A stretch of DNA of 64,000 nt from Chloroflexota bacterium. GTDB taxonomy: Bacteria > Chloroflexota > Anaerolineae > Caldilineales > Caldilineaceae. Below, piece by piece: positions 34,630 to 42,861 of this stretch. The notes beneath the pieces were generated by a model. That model did not search any database. It was not told the origin of the DNA and worked only from the letters and a program-made list of their open reading frames with translations. Where the stretch lies: NCBI GenBank assembly GCA_016861025.1, contig BOKO01000011.1, positions 62,001 to 126,000 of the forward strand, written 5' to 3'. The translations under genes were made by a program, and so were the position numbers. Position 1 is the first letter of the stretch, and each line of letters starts with the position of its first letter.

Positions 34630-35391
34630 TCAGATCCGTTGCGCATAAATGTCGCCCGAACCGGACGACGCAGTGAGTGTGTCGAGCCAGCGCAAGGTCT
34701 CGGCAGCGGAGAGCCAACGTTGCGACTGCCAGCGATGCTGTTCACCTTGCGACCAGTTAAATGCATAGTCGCCCAACGTCGTCAGCCAGTTGACGCACTC
34801 GATTGCTATCGTCCTGGCTGCACCGATATATTCAAAAGAGAGTGCACGCAGCGGTCGCGAAAGCCCCTGCAACACTTCTAGCTCGTAGCCTTCGACATCG
34901 ATCTTGCAGAAGACCGGCTCGCCATAGCGGGCGATCAGGTCGTCGAGCGTGGTCACGTGCACTGCAGCCGCGCCGTCCCAGCGTACACTGGCGAAAGAGT
35001 CCGCCTGCTGCACGGCTTCAATCCATGGCCGCGACAGTGTGGCGACCGTCGGCGTCTTGGCGCTGACAAAGAGCGTCGCCGTGCCCTGCGCCGCACCGAC
35101 CGCCTCCTCGACCAGCGTGATCTGTGGGTTGCGCCCATACCAGCTTCGCAGCAGGCGTATGCAAGCCGGCTGCGGTTCGACGCCGATCACGCGTGCGCCC
35201 AGACTTTGCCAGACCCACAGGCGGTTGCCAACGTGTGCGCCCAGGTCGAAACAGAGATCGTCGCGGCTGATAAACTGCGCGTAAAATTGGCGCATCCGAC
35301 GCAGCTTGAGCGGATTGCCGTAGTACACGATGATCGAACGCAGCAACCCCATCCACTGCCGCGGCGTCACGTTGTCTGTGGCGGAAGCCAT
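34630..35391 (-). CDS. FkbM-family methyltransferase
   Basis: A 253-residue SAM-dependent methyltransferase. It shows FDLGAHVGNRLWVWQSLGARVIGVEPQP (motif I and the acidic post-I residue) and the FkbM-specific CKIDVEGYELEVLQGLS block. Such enzymes O-methylate sugars or lipids. It is the first gene of a unit with a CDP-alcohol transferase and a flippase-like protein, suggesting a role in envelope glycolipid or polysaccharide modification. It follows a 487-base gap with a large palindrome. Confidence 0.8.
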   Translation of the reverse strand: MASATDNVTPRQWMGLLRSIIVYYGNPLKLRRMRQFYAQFISRDDLCFDLGAHVGNRLWVWQSLGARVIGVEPQPACIRLLRSWYGRNPQITLVEEAVGAAQGTATLFVSAKTPTVATLSRPWIEAVQQADSFASVRWDGAAAVHVTTLDDLIARYGEPVFCKIDVEGYELEVLQGLSRPLRALSFEYIGAARTIAIECVNWLTTLGDYAFNWSQGEQHRWQSQRWLSAAETLRWLDTLTASSGSGDIYAQRI

Positions 35392-35878
35392 GCCACCGTC
35401 CTGTCTACATGTGTGTCCGGGGAACGCCCGAACAAGGAGTCCGCCGTCGTCGGCGCGTCACAGCCGCTCGCAAGCAGCCAGGGTCAGCTACGCCGCAACA
35501 ATGGCGATTCGCAATGATAGCGCAAGCATATCACAGAGTGCAGCGTTGTGAAGTACATTATCTTCTAGTCGGAGCGCGTTTTGCCGATGATTTCGACCGC
35601 TGAAGAACAGTAAAGAGGGTGGGGAGACTCGGTGGAGACATCGAGCCATTTCGTCTTCCTGAACCACGCCAGCATAGACGCAATGGCTTGATGTCTCCAC
35701 CGACCTGACAGATTTATTTTTTGCAAAGGGCCTTGTCTGGGGCGCAACTCAAACTAAGGGCGCCCATCGCAGGTCATCGCCTCTGGCGTGACAAAGCGCC
35801 TTTACCTGGACGTGAAGCAACTCCCTTTGTCCATCGACAAGACGCGGCTGCGATGCGAAGTATATTGGTGGCGACAGC
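35392..35878. other. Intergenic region with a large palindrome
   Basis: This 487-base stretch between the sugar operon (ending at 35879) and the FkbM gene contains no credible gene. It holds a nearly perfect 22-bp palindrome (35629-35703) and a T-rich tract after it (35711-35720). The proximal part before 35391 must contain the promoter of the FkbM unit, but no clear consensus was seen. Confidence 0.5.
35629..35703. repeat. Large near-perfect inverted repeat, 22-bp arms
   Basis: The arms 35629-35650 (beginning TCGGTGGAGACATC) and 35682-35703 (ending GATGTCTCCACCGA) are complementary with a single mismatch over 22 bases, spaced by 31 bases; inside, CGTC and GACG extend the pairing. On the + strand it is followed by GATTTATTTTTTG. 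It could be a terminator of the sugar operon on the - strand, a REP-like element or a miniature mobile-element remnant. Confidence 0.7.
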
Positions 35879-37126
35879 TCAGTCGATGCCCAGCACATGC
35901 ACCAGCTTGCGCGCAGTGAAACGATTGCGCAGATAGTGGCCGTTGTCGAAGCCGAGATCGCGCTCGGCGTCGTCGAAGCCGAGCTCCGCTGCTGTGGTCG
36001 GCCCGCCGGCGCGCCGCAACAGATCGGCGACGACAGCGGCTGGCGGAACGTGGGCGGCAATTGTCTGGATCTCGTCCCAATGGTCGAGAATGGCGCGCTT
36101 GATCGCTTCCACCTTCTCCGGGGCAAGCTCCAGGAAGGCTCTGTGTTCGGCGATCACGTCGTCAGCCAGGTCGCCGTAGGCTGCGCGAATGCGCGCAATC
36201 TCCTCGTCGCGTGCAGGCCATGTCGTTGCTTCCAGCAGCTCGGAGACCTGTTCGCGCGTAAGCGCACGCACCCGATCGTACAGCTCCGCCACCATCACTG
36301 TGGCGACGCCGACTTTGGCGCCATGCAGAATCGCCGGACGCCCCTCGCGCAGCAGCTTCATCTCCCAGTAATGCGAGGTGTGGTGTTCGGCGCCAGAGGC
36401 GGGGCGCGACTCGCCAAAGTCCAACATGCAGTAGCCTGATTCAAGCAGCGCGTCGAGCAGCCGGCTGATTCCTTCCGGCGCCCCCCGGCCAATGGCGTCG
36501 ACGTTGTCGATGCAGATTTGCACGGCGTCGAGCGTGCGCTGTGCAATTGTCTCGTCGTAGGGTTCATTCCAGAGCAGACTGCCAAGCCGCCAGTCGGCAA
36601 TCGAGGTCAGCTTGCCGAGCATGTCGCCAAAGCCGGCGGCGATCATCGTCTGCGGCGCGTGCGCGAGTGTGTTGATGTCGGCGAAGATCGCCAGCGGCGC
36701 CTGGCAGTAAACCGTGATCTTGACGCCGTGCACGATCAGCGGCGCGCCGATCGAGGCAAAGCCATCGACCGAGGGAGCGGTCGGTATGGAGATGAACTGG
36801 CTATGCGTGCGGTGGCTGGCAAAACGCGTGATGTCGGTCAGTGTGCCGGCGCCGACGGCAATGTAGGTGCGCATATCGCCGCCCGCTGCAATCAACACAT
36901 CGAAGACATGCACAGCATCCGCAACGACTTCTTCGTTGGAAAAGATGATATATTTGAGGTCAAACCCTGCAGCCAACAGCGCCTCCTTCACCGCCTGTCC
37001 CTGGGCGGCGAAGGTGTTCGCATCGGCGACCATGAAGAGCCGTGTGTGGTTGTTCGCGCGGCAAAACTCAACCAGATGCTCGACGGCGCGATCGTCGATG
37101 GTGACAGCTTGAGGACGATACACCAC
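35879..37126 (-). CDS. AraM-like sn-glycerol-1-phosphate dehydrogenase
   Basis: A 415-residue protein of the iron-containing alcohol dehydrogenase superfamily, glycerol-1-phosphate dehydrogenase (EgsA/AraM) type. Landmarks: ADANTFAAQG, GAGTLTDITRFASHR, SIPTAPSVDGFAS, AAGFGDMLGKLTS, GAEHHTSHYWEMK and ILHGAKVGVATV, with the metal-binding Asp and His residues in place. Family members reduce dihydroxyacetone phosphate to sn-glycerol 1-phosphate. The start is a GTG with AAAGGAG upstream. It is the last gene of the sugar operon, 2 bases after the aldolase, as AraM is in the Bacillus ara operon. Confidence 0.85.
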   Translation of the reverse strand: MVYRPQAVTIDDRAVEHLVEFCRANNHTRLFMVADANTFAAQGQAVKEALLAAGFDLKYIIFSNEEVVADAVHVFDVLIAAGGDMRTYIAVGAGTLTDITRFASHRTHSQFISIPTAPSVDGFASIGAPLIVHGVKITVYCQAPLAIFADINTLAHAPQTMIAAGFGDMLGKLTSIADWRLGSLLWNEPYDETIAQRTLDAVQICIDNVDAIGRGAPEGISRLLDALLESGYCMLDFGESRPASGAEHHTSHYWEMKLLREGRPAILHGAKVGVATVMVAELYDRVRALTREQVSELLEATTWPARDEEIARIRAAYGDLADDVIAEHRAFLELAPEKVEAIKRAILDHWDEIQTIAAHVPPAAVVADLLRRAGGPTTAAELGFDDAERDLGFDNGHYLRNRFTARKLVHVLGID

Positions 37127-37128
37127 GA

Positions 37129-37785
37129 TCAGTTTCTCCTTTCAGCGCATTGCAGCGCCCGCACCAGATAGGTCAGCATTGTGAAACCCGCTTCTTCGGC
37201 CGTGCGGCCATACGTGACGATCCCGTCTTCGTGTCCGGCCATGCCAAAAATGCGCTTTTGGGGCAGGTCGCTCTCGATATAAAGACGCTTGACCTCGGCG
37301 GCCATCTCCGGGGAGCCGTAGGGCACGTTGGCGGTCATCGGCACACCCAGCGCCTCGGCGTTGCACCAGATTTCGGGCGAGTGTGCGTGGACGACCCACA
37401 GAATCTGGCTGTCGAGCGCATAGACCGCGCCGTGCGTCAACGCCTCTGAAGACGGCTTGATCGGCCCCTCAGCCACCAGCCGGTTTTCCTGGGCATAGCA
37501 GGCTGTTACGACCACATAGTCCTCAGCCGTCAAATCCGCCTTGCCGCCAGTCTGTGTGCCGGTGATGACAAACGGATGCAGCCCATCGCTGCGCACCTGT
37601 GCGTCGAGGCGGCGGCTGATGTTGCCGTAGCCGTAACCGCCGTAACGATTCGGGTCTTGACCAATCAGCCCGGTGATCACCATTAATTTGCGCCAGGCGT
37701 TCAATTCGCTGAGTTCGCTGAACGGCAACGCCGGTCCTGGTGTGAAATCGCATCGATATTTGACGATGCCTTCCTGGGTGGACAT
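37129..37785 (-). CDS. Class II aldolase/adducin-domain protein
   Basis: A 218-residue protein of the class II aldolase family (L-fuculose-, L-rhamnulose- or L-ribulose-phosphate type). Metal ligands are visible in the conserved HAHSPEIW (His-x-His), and a further histidine in GHEDGIVTYG; the GNISRR and PSSEALTH motifs are also typical. Substrate cannot be read from the sequence: it may cleave or epimerise a sugar phosphate made by one of the three kinases. It is coupled to the kinase upstream (5 bases) and AraM-like gene downstream (2 bases). Confidence 0.8.
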   Translation of the reverse strand: MSTQEGIVKYRCDFTPGPALPFSELSELNAWRKLMVITGLIGQDPNRYGGYGYGNISRRLDAQVRSDGLHPFVITGTQTGGKADLTAEDYVVVTACYAQENRLVAEGPIKPSSEALTHGAVYALDSQILWVVHAHSPEIWCNAEALGVPMTANVPYGSPEMAAEVKRLYIESDLPQKRIFGMAGHEDGIVTYGRTAEEAGFTMLTYLVRALQCAERRN

Positions 37786-37790
37786 GAGAG

Positions 37791-39353
37791 TTATCCTCGC
37801 TTTTGATTTTGTTTTTCATTCATTTTGCGCATCAACTCGCGCAATTGTCGATACGTATCTTGATATTGTCGCACATAAAATGCGTATTCGCTGTGCCGTT
37901 GGGGGTCTGGCGCGTACTCTTTGTCGATGGCAACCATGGCTTGCGCTGCGGTCGTCAGGTCTGGATATAGCCCCGCGCCGACGGCGGCGACAATCGCCGA
38001 ACCGAGCAGGGACGCCTCAGGCTCGCGTGTGATCAGCAACGGTTGTCCGATCACGTCGGCGTAGATTTGCATGAAAAGTGGGCTGTGCGTTGCGCCGCCG
38101 CTGGCGATGATGCGTTCGACATGAAAACCATGGGCGCGGAAGGTCTGCAGGATATCCTCCATGCCATAGGCGATGCCCTCCATCAGCGCGCGGAAGACCT
38201 GTGCGCGTCCGCTTTGCAGTGAAAGCCCCCAGATGGCGCCGCGCGCAGCAGAGTCTGTGTGCGGCGTGCGATTGCCCTGGAAGTAGTCGAGAGCGATCAA
38301 CCCCTCGGCGCCGGGCGGAACTTGCGCAGCCTCTTCATCGAGCAATTGATAGACCGAAACGCCGCGCGCAGCTGCATCCGCCGCTGCGCCTGCGCCAAAA
38401 TTGCGCTTAAACCAGGAGAGTATAGAACCTGTGGAGACCTGACCGCCTTCCACTAGATTCAATCCTGGGATCACGGCATCGGGAAAGCTGCCAAAGACGC
38501 CGGGGAAGTGCATCTCCTCCGTGGAGAGTGCGGAAAGTACATTTGAGGACCCCATGACCACACCCAAATCGCCCGGCTGCGTCACGCCCTGTCCTAACAG
38601 CCCGACAAAGGCGTCGCCGCCTCCCGCTGCAACCGGGATGCCGGGACGCAAGCCAAGTTCGCGGGCAGCCTCTGCGCTCAATTCACCAACGACCGAGCCC
38701 AGTGGCAGGATGTCGACAGGAAATTTCTGGATGAGGTCGTGCAACCCGATGGCGGCAAAGAAATCTAACGGCCAGCCGCCGCCCGGCGTGTAATAGAACC
38801 AGCGCTGTGTGACTGTATTCAGATTGAGGGTCAACCGTCCCGTCAACCGGTAGGCGATCCAGTCCGTCAGTTCGAGCAAAGCGGCGGTGGCTGCATAGCG
38901 TTCCGGTTCGTTCTCCTTGAGCCAAAGCATCTTGGGGGGCATCCATTCTGCATTGGCGCCGGCCAGACAATAGCGCAGCGCCGGGTCCCCGCTGGCGAAG
39001 ATGCGCTGCGCCTGCGCTGCAGCGCGCACATCCATCCACAGCAGCGCACGCCCCAGCGGGCTGCCGGACGCGTCCAGCGGCATCAACGTACAGGTCGTGG
39101 CGTCGGCGCTGACGCCAGCAATGGCGTCCGGTGTGATGTTGACGCTGCGCAGGCAATCCTGCACTGCGCCAACCAGGCTATTCCACCAGTCTGCGGGGTC
39201 TTGCTCGGCCCAGCCGGGTGCAGGGAAATAGGTTGGATAGCTGCGCGCGCCAATCGCCACGCGTTGACCGTGCAGATCGAATAGCCCGGCTTTGACTGCC
39301 TCGGTGCCGGCGTCGATAGCCAGAAGATAAGGTGGTCGTTGTTCTCCGCTCAT
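37791..39353 (-). CDS. FGGY-family carbohydrate kinase (kinase A, ribulokinase-like)
   Basis: A 520-residue kinase with the FGGY N-terminal motif LLAIDAGTEAVKAGLFDLHG, PGWAEQDPADWW, an MDVRAAAQAQ loop and the GANAEWMPPKMLWLKE block that resembles ribulokinase/pentulose-kinase relatives; the C-terminal part has VMGSSNVLSALS and SGGATHSPLFMQIYADV. Such enzymes phosphorylate pentuloses, pentitols or related polyols. The start at 39353 has AAGGGA upstream. The SDR gene precedes it with a 97-base gap holding a hairpin. Confidence 0.8.
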   Translation of the reverse strand: MSGEQRPPYLLAIDAGTEAVKAGLFDLHGQRVAIGARSYPTYFPAPGWAEQDPADWWNSLVGAVQDCLRSVNITPDAIAGVSADATTCTLMPLDASGSPLGRALLWMDVRAAAQAQRIFASGDPALRYCLAGANAEWMPPKMLWLKENEPERYAATAALLELTDWIAYRLTGRLTLNLNTVTQRWFYYTPGGGWPLDFFAAIGLHDLIQKFPVDILPLGSVVGELSAEAARELGLRPGIPVAAGGGDAFVGLLGQGVTQPGDLGVVMGSSNVLSALSTEEMHFPGVFGSFPDAVIPGLNLVEGGQVSTGSILSWFKRNFGAGAAADAAARGVSVYQLLDEEAAQVPPGAEGLIALDYFQGNRTPHTDSAARGAIWGLSLQSGRAQVFRALMEGIAYGMEDILQTFRAHGFHVERIIASGGATHSPLFMQIYADVIGQPLLITREPEASLLGSAIVAAVGAGLYPDLTTAAQAMVAIDKEYAPDPQRHSEYAFYVRQYQDTYRQLRELMRKMNEKQNQKRG

Positions 39354-39398
39354 ATTTCCCTTCAACAGTGACGATCCAGGTTCTTTGTCCACAGATTA

Positions 39399-39434
39399 CG
39401 CAGATTTTGTGTCCTTACCCCTGCACCATCTGCG
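39399..39434. repeat. Short inverted repeat in the SDR-kinase A gap
   Basis: CGCAGAT (39399-39405) and ATCTGCG (39428-39434) are complementary, in a context ACAGATTACGCAGATT that resembles short CAGATTA-type intergenic repeats seen in several bacterial phyla. The stem is only 7 bp and no T-run follows, so a function is uncertain. Confidence 0.35.
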
Positions 39435-39450
39435 GATCATTTGATCGGCA

Positions 39451-40221
39451 TTACTCCATCAATAGCCCGCCGTTGACGGCAATGGTCTCGCCGACGATAT
39501 AGCTGCTGGCGGGCGACGCCAGAAAGAGCACAGCCTCCGCCACTTCTTCCGGCGCTCCCAGACGGCGCGCCGGTGTATCCGCCATCCAACGGGCGAACTC
39601 GTGTGCGGTCTGCTCGTTGACCAGCAGCTCGGTGGCGATGCGCCCTGGCGACACGGCGTTGACGCGGATGTTGTGCTCGATCACTTCGCGCGCCAGCGAG
39701 CGGGTGAAGGCGAGCACGCCGCCTTTGGCAGCGGCGTAGTGTGCGTGTCGGGCCGAGCCGCGCTGCCCTGCAATCGAGGCGATATTGATGATGGCGCCGC
39801 CACCCGCCGCGATCATCCCCGGCAGCGCCGCCTGGCAGCAATAGAATACGCTGTACAGGTTGGTGCGCACGACCGCATCCCACTCAGCCGGCGTCATGTC
39901 GATCACCTTCGTTGCCGGAAAGCTGCCTGCGTTGTTGACAAGCACGTCGATGGCGCCCCGCTTACCTTGCACCTGCTCCACCAGTGCCGCCACCGCGGCT
40001 GCGTCGGTGACATCGGTCTGAAAACTGTCAACTCGAGCGCCGAAGTCGGCGCCTGCCTGTTTCACTTCCTTGGCGGCGGCGTGGTCGCTGCGATAGCAAA
40101 AGGCGACCTCAGCGCCGCGCTGCGCAAACGCAAGCACAATTGCGCGTCCGATGCCGCGTGAGCCGCCGGTCACCAACACGCGCTTGCCTGCAAACGCGTC
40201 AGCCTTCTCGACGCGGCTCAT
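39451..40221 (-). CDS. SDR-family NAD(P)-dependent oxidoreductase
   Basis: A 256-residue short-chain dehydrogenase. The nucleotide motif TGGSRGIG is at about residue 18, NNAG follows, the catalytic YxxxK is YAAAK with Ser in NIASIAG. It resembles 3-oxoacyl-ACP-reductase-like sugar alcohol dehydrogenases. In this operon a polyol or keto-sugar substrate is likely. Its ATG overlaps the TGA of kinase B (ATGA), so translation is coupled. Confidence 0.85.
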   Translation of the reverse strand: MSRVEKADAFAGKRVLVTGGSRGIGRAIVLAFAQRGAEVAFCYRSDHAAAKEVKQAGADFGARVDSFQTDVTDAAAVAALVEQVQGKRGAIDVLVNNAGSFPATKVIDMTPAEWDAVVRTNLYSVFYCCQAALPGMIAAGGGAIINIASIAGQRGSARHAHYAAAKGGVLAFTRSLAREVIEHNIRVNAVSPGRIATELLVNEQTAHEFARWMADTPARRLGAPEEVAEAVLFLASPASSYIVGETIAVNGGLLME

Positions 40222-41747
40222 TGCTCCACCTCGGCAAGATCACGGAACAATTGACGCAGCGCCGGATACAACTCACGATAGATGCGATAGAAACGGTCGT
40301 AGCGTGCAACGTTTGCAGCGAGCGGCGCGTAGACTTTGCCTGGCTTCACCATGTGGGCGACGGCGTCTGCAATCGATGCATACAGCCCAACGCCGGCGGC
40401 AGCGACGATTGCATCGCCCATCGGAGCGCCAAACGCCGCGGCCGGCAGCGAGACCGGGCGGTTGAGCACGTCGGCTTTAATCTGGTTCCATAGCGCACTG
40501 CGTGCACCGCCGCCGACGCACGCCAGTGTATCGAGCGCAAAGCCAGCTTCGGCGGCGGCTTCAACGTTGTGGCGTAGCCCGTACGCCGCGCCTTCCATGA
40601 TGGCGCGCACCAGGTCGCCTTTCGTCGTCGCCAACGAGAGGCCGAAAAAGACGCCGCGCGCACTTGAGTCCCAGATCGGCGAGCGTTCGCCGTACATATA
40701 GGGCAGGAAGATCACACGATTGGCGCCGGGGGGGCTTTGCTCCGCCTTCTGGCTCAGCAATTCAAAGGGATCGACGCCCAGCTGCTGCGCCTCGACGACT
40801 TCACTCTCGCCCAAATGATCGCGGAACCAGCGCAGCGCGCCGCCTGTCGCCACCATCGCGCCGACGACGAGATGCAGCCCCGCAATCGGATGTCCTAGCG
40901 GAAAGAGCACCTTGCCTCGATAGGGTGTGTCGCTGCAAATGAGCAACACAGTCGACTGTCCGGTCATCTCCGCTGCGTCGCCAGGGCGCACCAAACCGAC
41001 CTCGATGCTGGCTGCTGTGCCATCGGTCATGCCGGCGATCACCGGCGTGCCGGCCGTCAGACCTGTGGCAGCCGCAGCGTGTGTCGTGACCACACCGACG
41101 ACTTCAGCGCATGGTGTGATCGGAGGCAATTTCGCCGGGTCGATGCCTATTGCATCGATCAAGCGCGGCGACCACTCGCTCTGTGCGCTGTCGAAACAGA
41201 GCGTCAGCGGGCCATGCGAACTATCCATGCTAAAGACGCCGGTGAGCTTATGCACAATGTAGCCATTTGCCTGCACGACCTGATGACAGCGGGCATAGGC
41301 GTCGGGCGCCGCGTCGCGCAGCCACAACAGCTTGGGCGCCAGAAAATAGGGGTCGATGCGCCCGCCGTTGATCTGGGCGATCACATCTTCATCGAGCGTG
41401 GAACGCAACAGCTCGCACTGAGCTTCCGAACGGCGATCCATCCAGATCAGGGCCGGGTGCACGGGCGCGCCCAGCTTATCGACGGCGACCAACGACGGCG
41501 CCTGGCAGCTCACGCCGACGCCGGCGATCGCCTTTGGTGAGACGCCAGAATGTGCAAGCGCCTGACGCAACACGCTGCACGTTGCCAGCCACCACGCTTC
41601 TGGGTCCTGTTCCGCCCACCCCGGCTGCGGGAAGGATGTGGGATACTCCTCGCCAGCCTGGGCAAGCACGTTGCCGTAGCGATCGCACACGATCGCCTTC
41701 ACTCCTGTCGTTCCTACATCGACGCCCACCAATAGCTCCACCGGCAT
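40218..41747 (-). CDS. FGGY-family carbohydrate kinase (kinase B, xylulokinase-like)
   Basis: A 509-residue kinase resembling xylulokinase: LVGVDVGTTGVKAIVCDRYG at the start, PGWAEQDPEAWW, GVSCQAPSLVAVDKLG, PALIWMDRRSEAQ, and a C-terminal ACVGGGARSALWNQIKADV block. Xylulokinases phosphorylate D-xylulose, but the family also includes kinases for other ketoses and polyols. It lies 6 bases after the dehydrogenase gene and overlaps the SDR start by 4 bases. Confidence 0.8.
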   Translation of the reverse strand: MPVELLVGVDVGTTGVKAIVCDRYGNVLAQAGEEYPTSFPQPGWAEQDPEAWWLATCSVLRQALAHSGVSPKAIAGVGVSCQAPSLVAVDKLGAPVHPALIWMDRRSEAQCELLRSTLDEDVIAQINGGRIDPYFLAPKLLWLRDAAPDAYARCHQVVQANGYIVHKLTGVFSMDSSHGPLTLCFDSAQSEWSPRLIDAIGIDPAKLPPITPCAEVVGVVTTHAAAATGLTAGTPVIAGMTDGTAASIEVGLVRPGDAAEMTGQSTVLLICSDTPYRGKVLFPLGHPIAGLHLVVGAMVATGGALRWFRDHLGESEVVEAQQLGVDPFELLSQKAEQSPPGANRVIFLPYMYGERSPIWDSSARGVFFGLSLATTKGDLVRAIMEGAAYGLRHNVEAAAEAGFALDTLACVGGGARSALWNQIKADVLNRPVSLPAAAFGAPMGDAIVAAAGVGLYASIADAVAHMVKPGKVYAPLAANVARYDRFYRIYRELYPALRQLFRDLAEVEQ

Positions 41748-41753
41748 TGCTGC

Positions 41754-42815
41754 TCATCTCCTTGGCGTTAACGCCGCTGCGTTGACGCAGAACTCGAGCG
41801 GACGACCGGCGAAGAAGTTGGCGACATCGCGAGTGACCTGTTCGGGGCCGCGTTCAGCCGAGTTACGGGAGGCGCCTGCGATGTGTGGCGTCACAGTGAC
41901 ATTGGGCAGCGTCAACAGCGGCCAGTCGGGTGGAGGCGGCTCTTCGGGGAAACAGTCGATGCCCGCGCCGGCAAGATGACCGCTGCGCAACGCTTCGTAC
42001 AACGCGTCGTAATCGACCAGCGGACCGCGCGCCGTATTGATGAAATATGCCCCCGGCTTCATCTGGGCAAACTGCGCCGCGCCGATCATGCCGACTGTCT
42101 GCGGTGTGACGCGCGCGTGCAGGGTGACGATGTCGGCGCGCGCCAGCAACTCATCCAGACTCACTTGCTCGACGCCCAGTTCGGCGCAGCGCGCAGCGGG
42201 CACGAACGGGTCGTAGGCGAGGATGTGCAGCCCGAAAGGGCGCAAATACGCCACCAGCGATTGGGCAATGGCGCCAAATCCGACCAGCCCAATGGTCTGG
42301 CCGCGCAGCTCACGGCCTGTGCGGTCGTAACGATAGAGGTCGCCCAACCAGACGCCCTGACACAGCGCTGCATGTGCCCGCGCAATGCCGCGACACTCCG
42401 CCAGGATCAGCCCGATCGTGAATTCGGCCACAGCCTGCGAATTGCGCGCGGGCGCGTTGACGACAGGGATGCCGCGCGCCGTCGCCGCAGTCACGTTGAC
42501 GTTGACAGGTCCGCCGCGACAGCAGCCGATGATGCGCAGGTTTGGCGCAGCGTCGAGCACAGCCTGCGTCACCGGCGCAACGTGTGTGAGCAGCACATCA
42601 GCGTCTTGCACAAGCTGCGCCACCTCCCTTGGGTCGCCCAAAAATTCCTTGACTTCGTCGTTGTATTGCAGCGGCGTGTCGGGCCACGGCACGTTCATCG
42701 AGACAACAGACGCCTCACCCATTTCTGGTTCAAGAAAGCGGTGCAGCGCATCAACAAACAGCTCGGTTCGCACAAATTGGTCGCCGATGACAGCGACGCG
42801 CACTTGCTTCGACAT
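41754..42815 (-). CDS. D-isomer-specific 2-hydroxyacid dehydrogenase
   Basis: A 353-residue member of the D-3-phosphoglycerate-dehydrogenase-like family. The NAD-binding domain starts at GQTIGLVGFGAIAQSLVAYL; the catalytic Arg lies in FINTARGPLVDYDALYEAL, Glu in DCFPEEPPPP and His in TPHIAGASRNS. Substrate is unknown; in sugar catabolic loci such enzymes oxidise or reduce hydroxy-acid intermediates such as glyoxylate, hydroxypyruvate or tetronates. A 46-base gap separates it from kinase C. Confidence 0.82.
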   Translation of the reverse strand: MSKQVRVAVIGDQFVRTELFVDALHRFLEPEMGEASVVSMNVPWPDTPLQYNDEVKEFLGDPREVAQLVQDADVLLTHVAPVTQAVLDAAPNLRIIGCCRGGPVNVNVTAATARGIPVVNAPARNSQAVAEFTIGLILAECRGIARAHAALCQGVWLGDLYRYDRTGRELRGQTIGLVGFGAIAQSLVAYLRPFGLHILAYDPFVPAARCAELGVEQVSLDELLARADIVTLHARVTPQTVGMIGAAQFAQMKPGAYFINTARGPLVDYDALYEALRSGHLAGAGIDCFPEEPPPPDWPLLTLPNVTVTPHIAGASRNSAERGPEQVTRDVANFFAGRPLEFCVNAAALTPRR

Positions 42816-42861
42816 GGATCAACAAACCCCGATATGGAAATTCATGCTCGTACTTTACAGT

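Noticed and set aside
39388..39437. Mobile-element remnant in the SDR-kinase A gap
   Set aside because: Only a 7-bp inverted repeat with no transposase or target duplication; listed as a short repeat instead.
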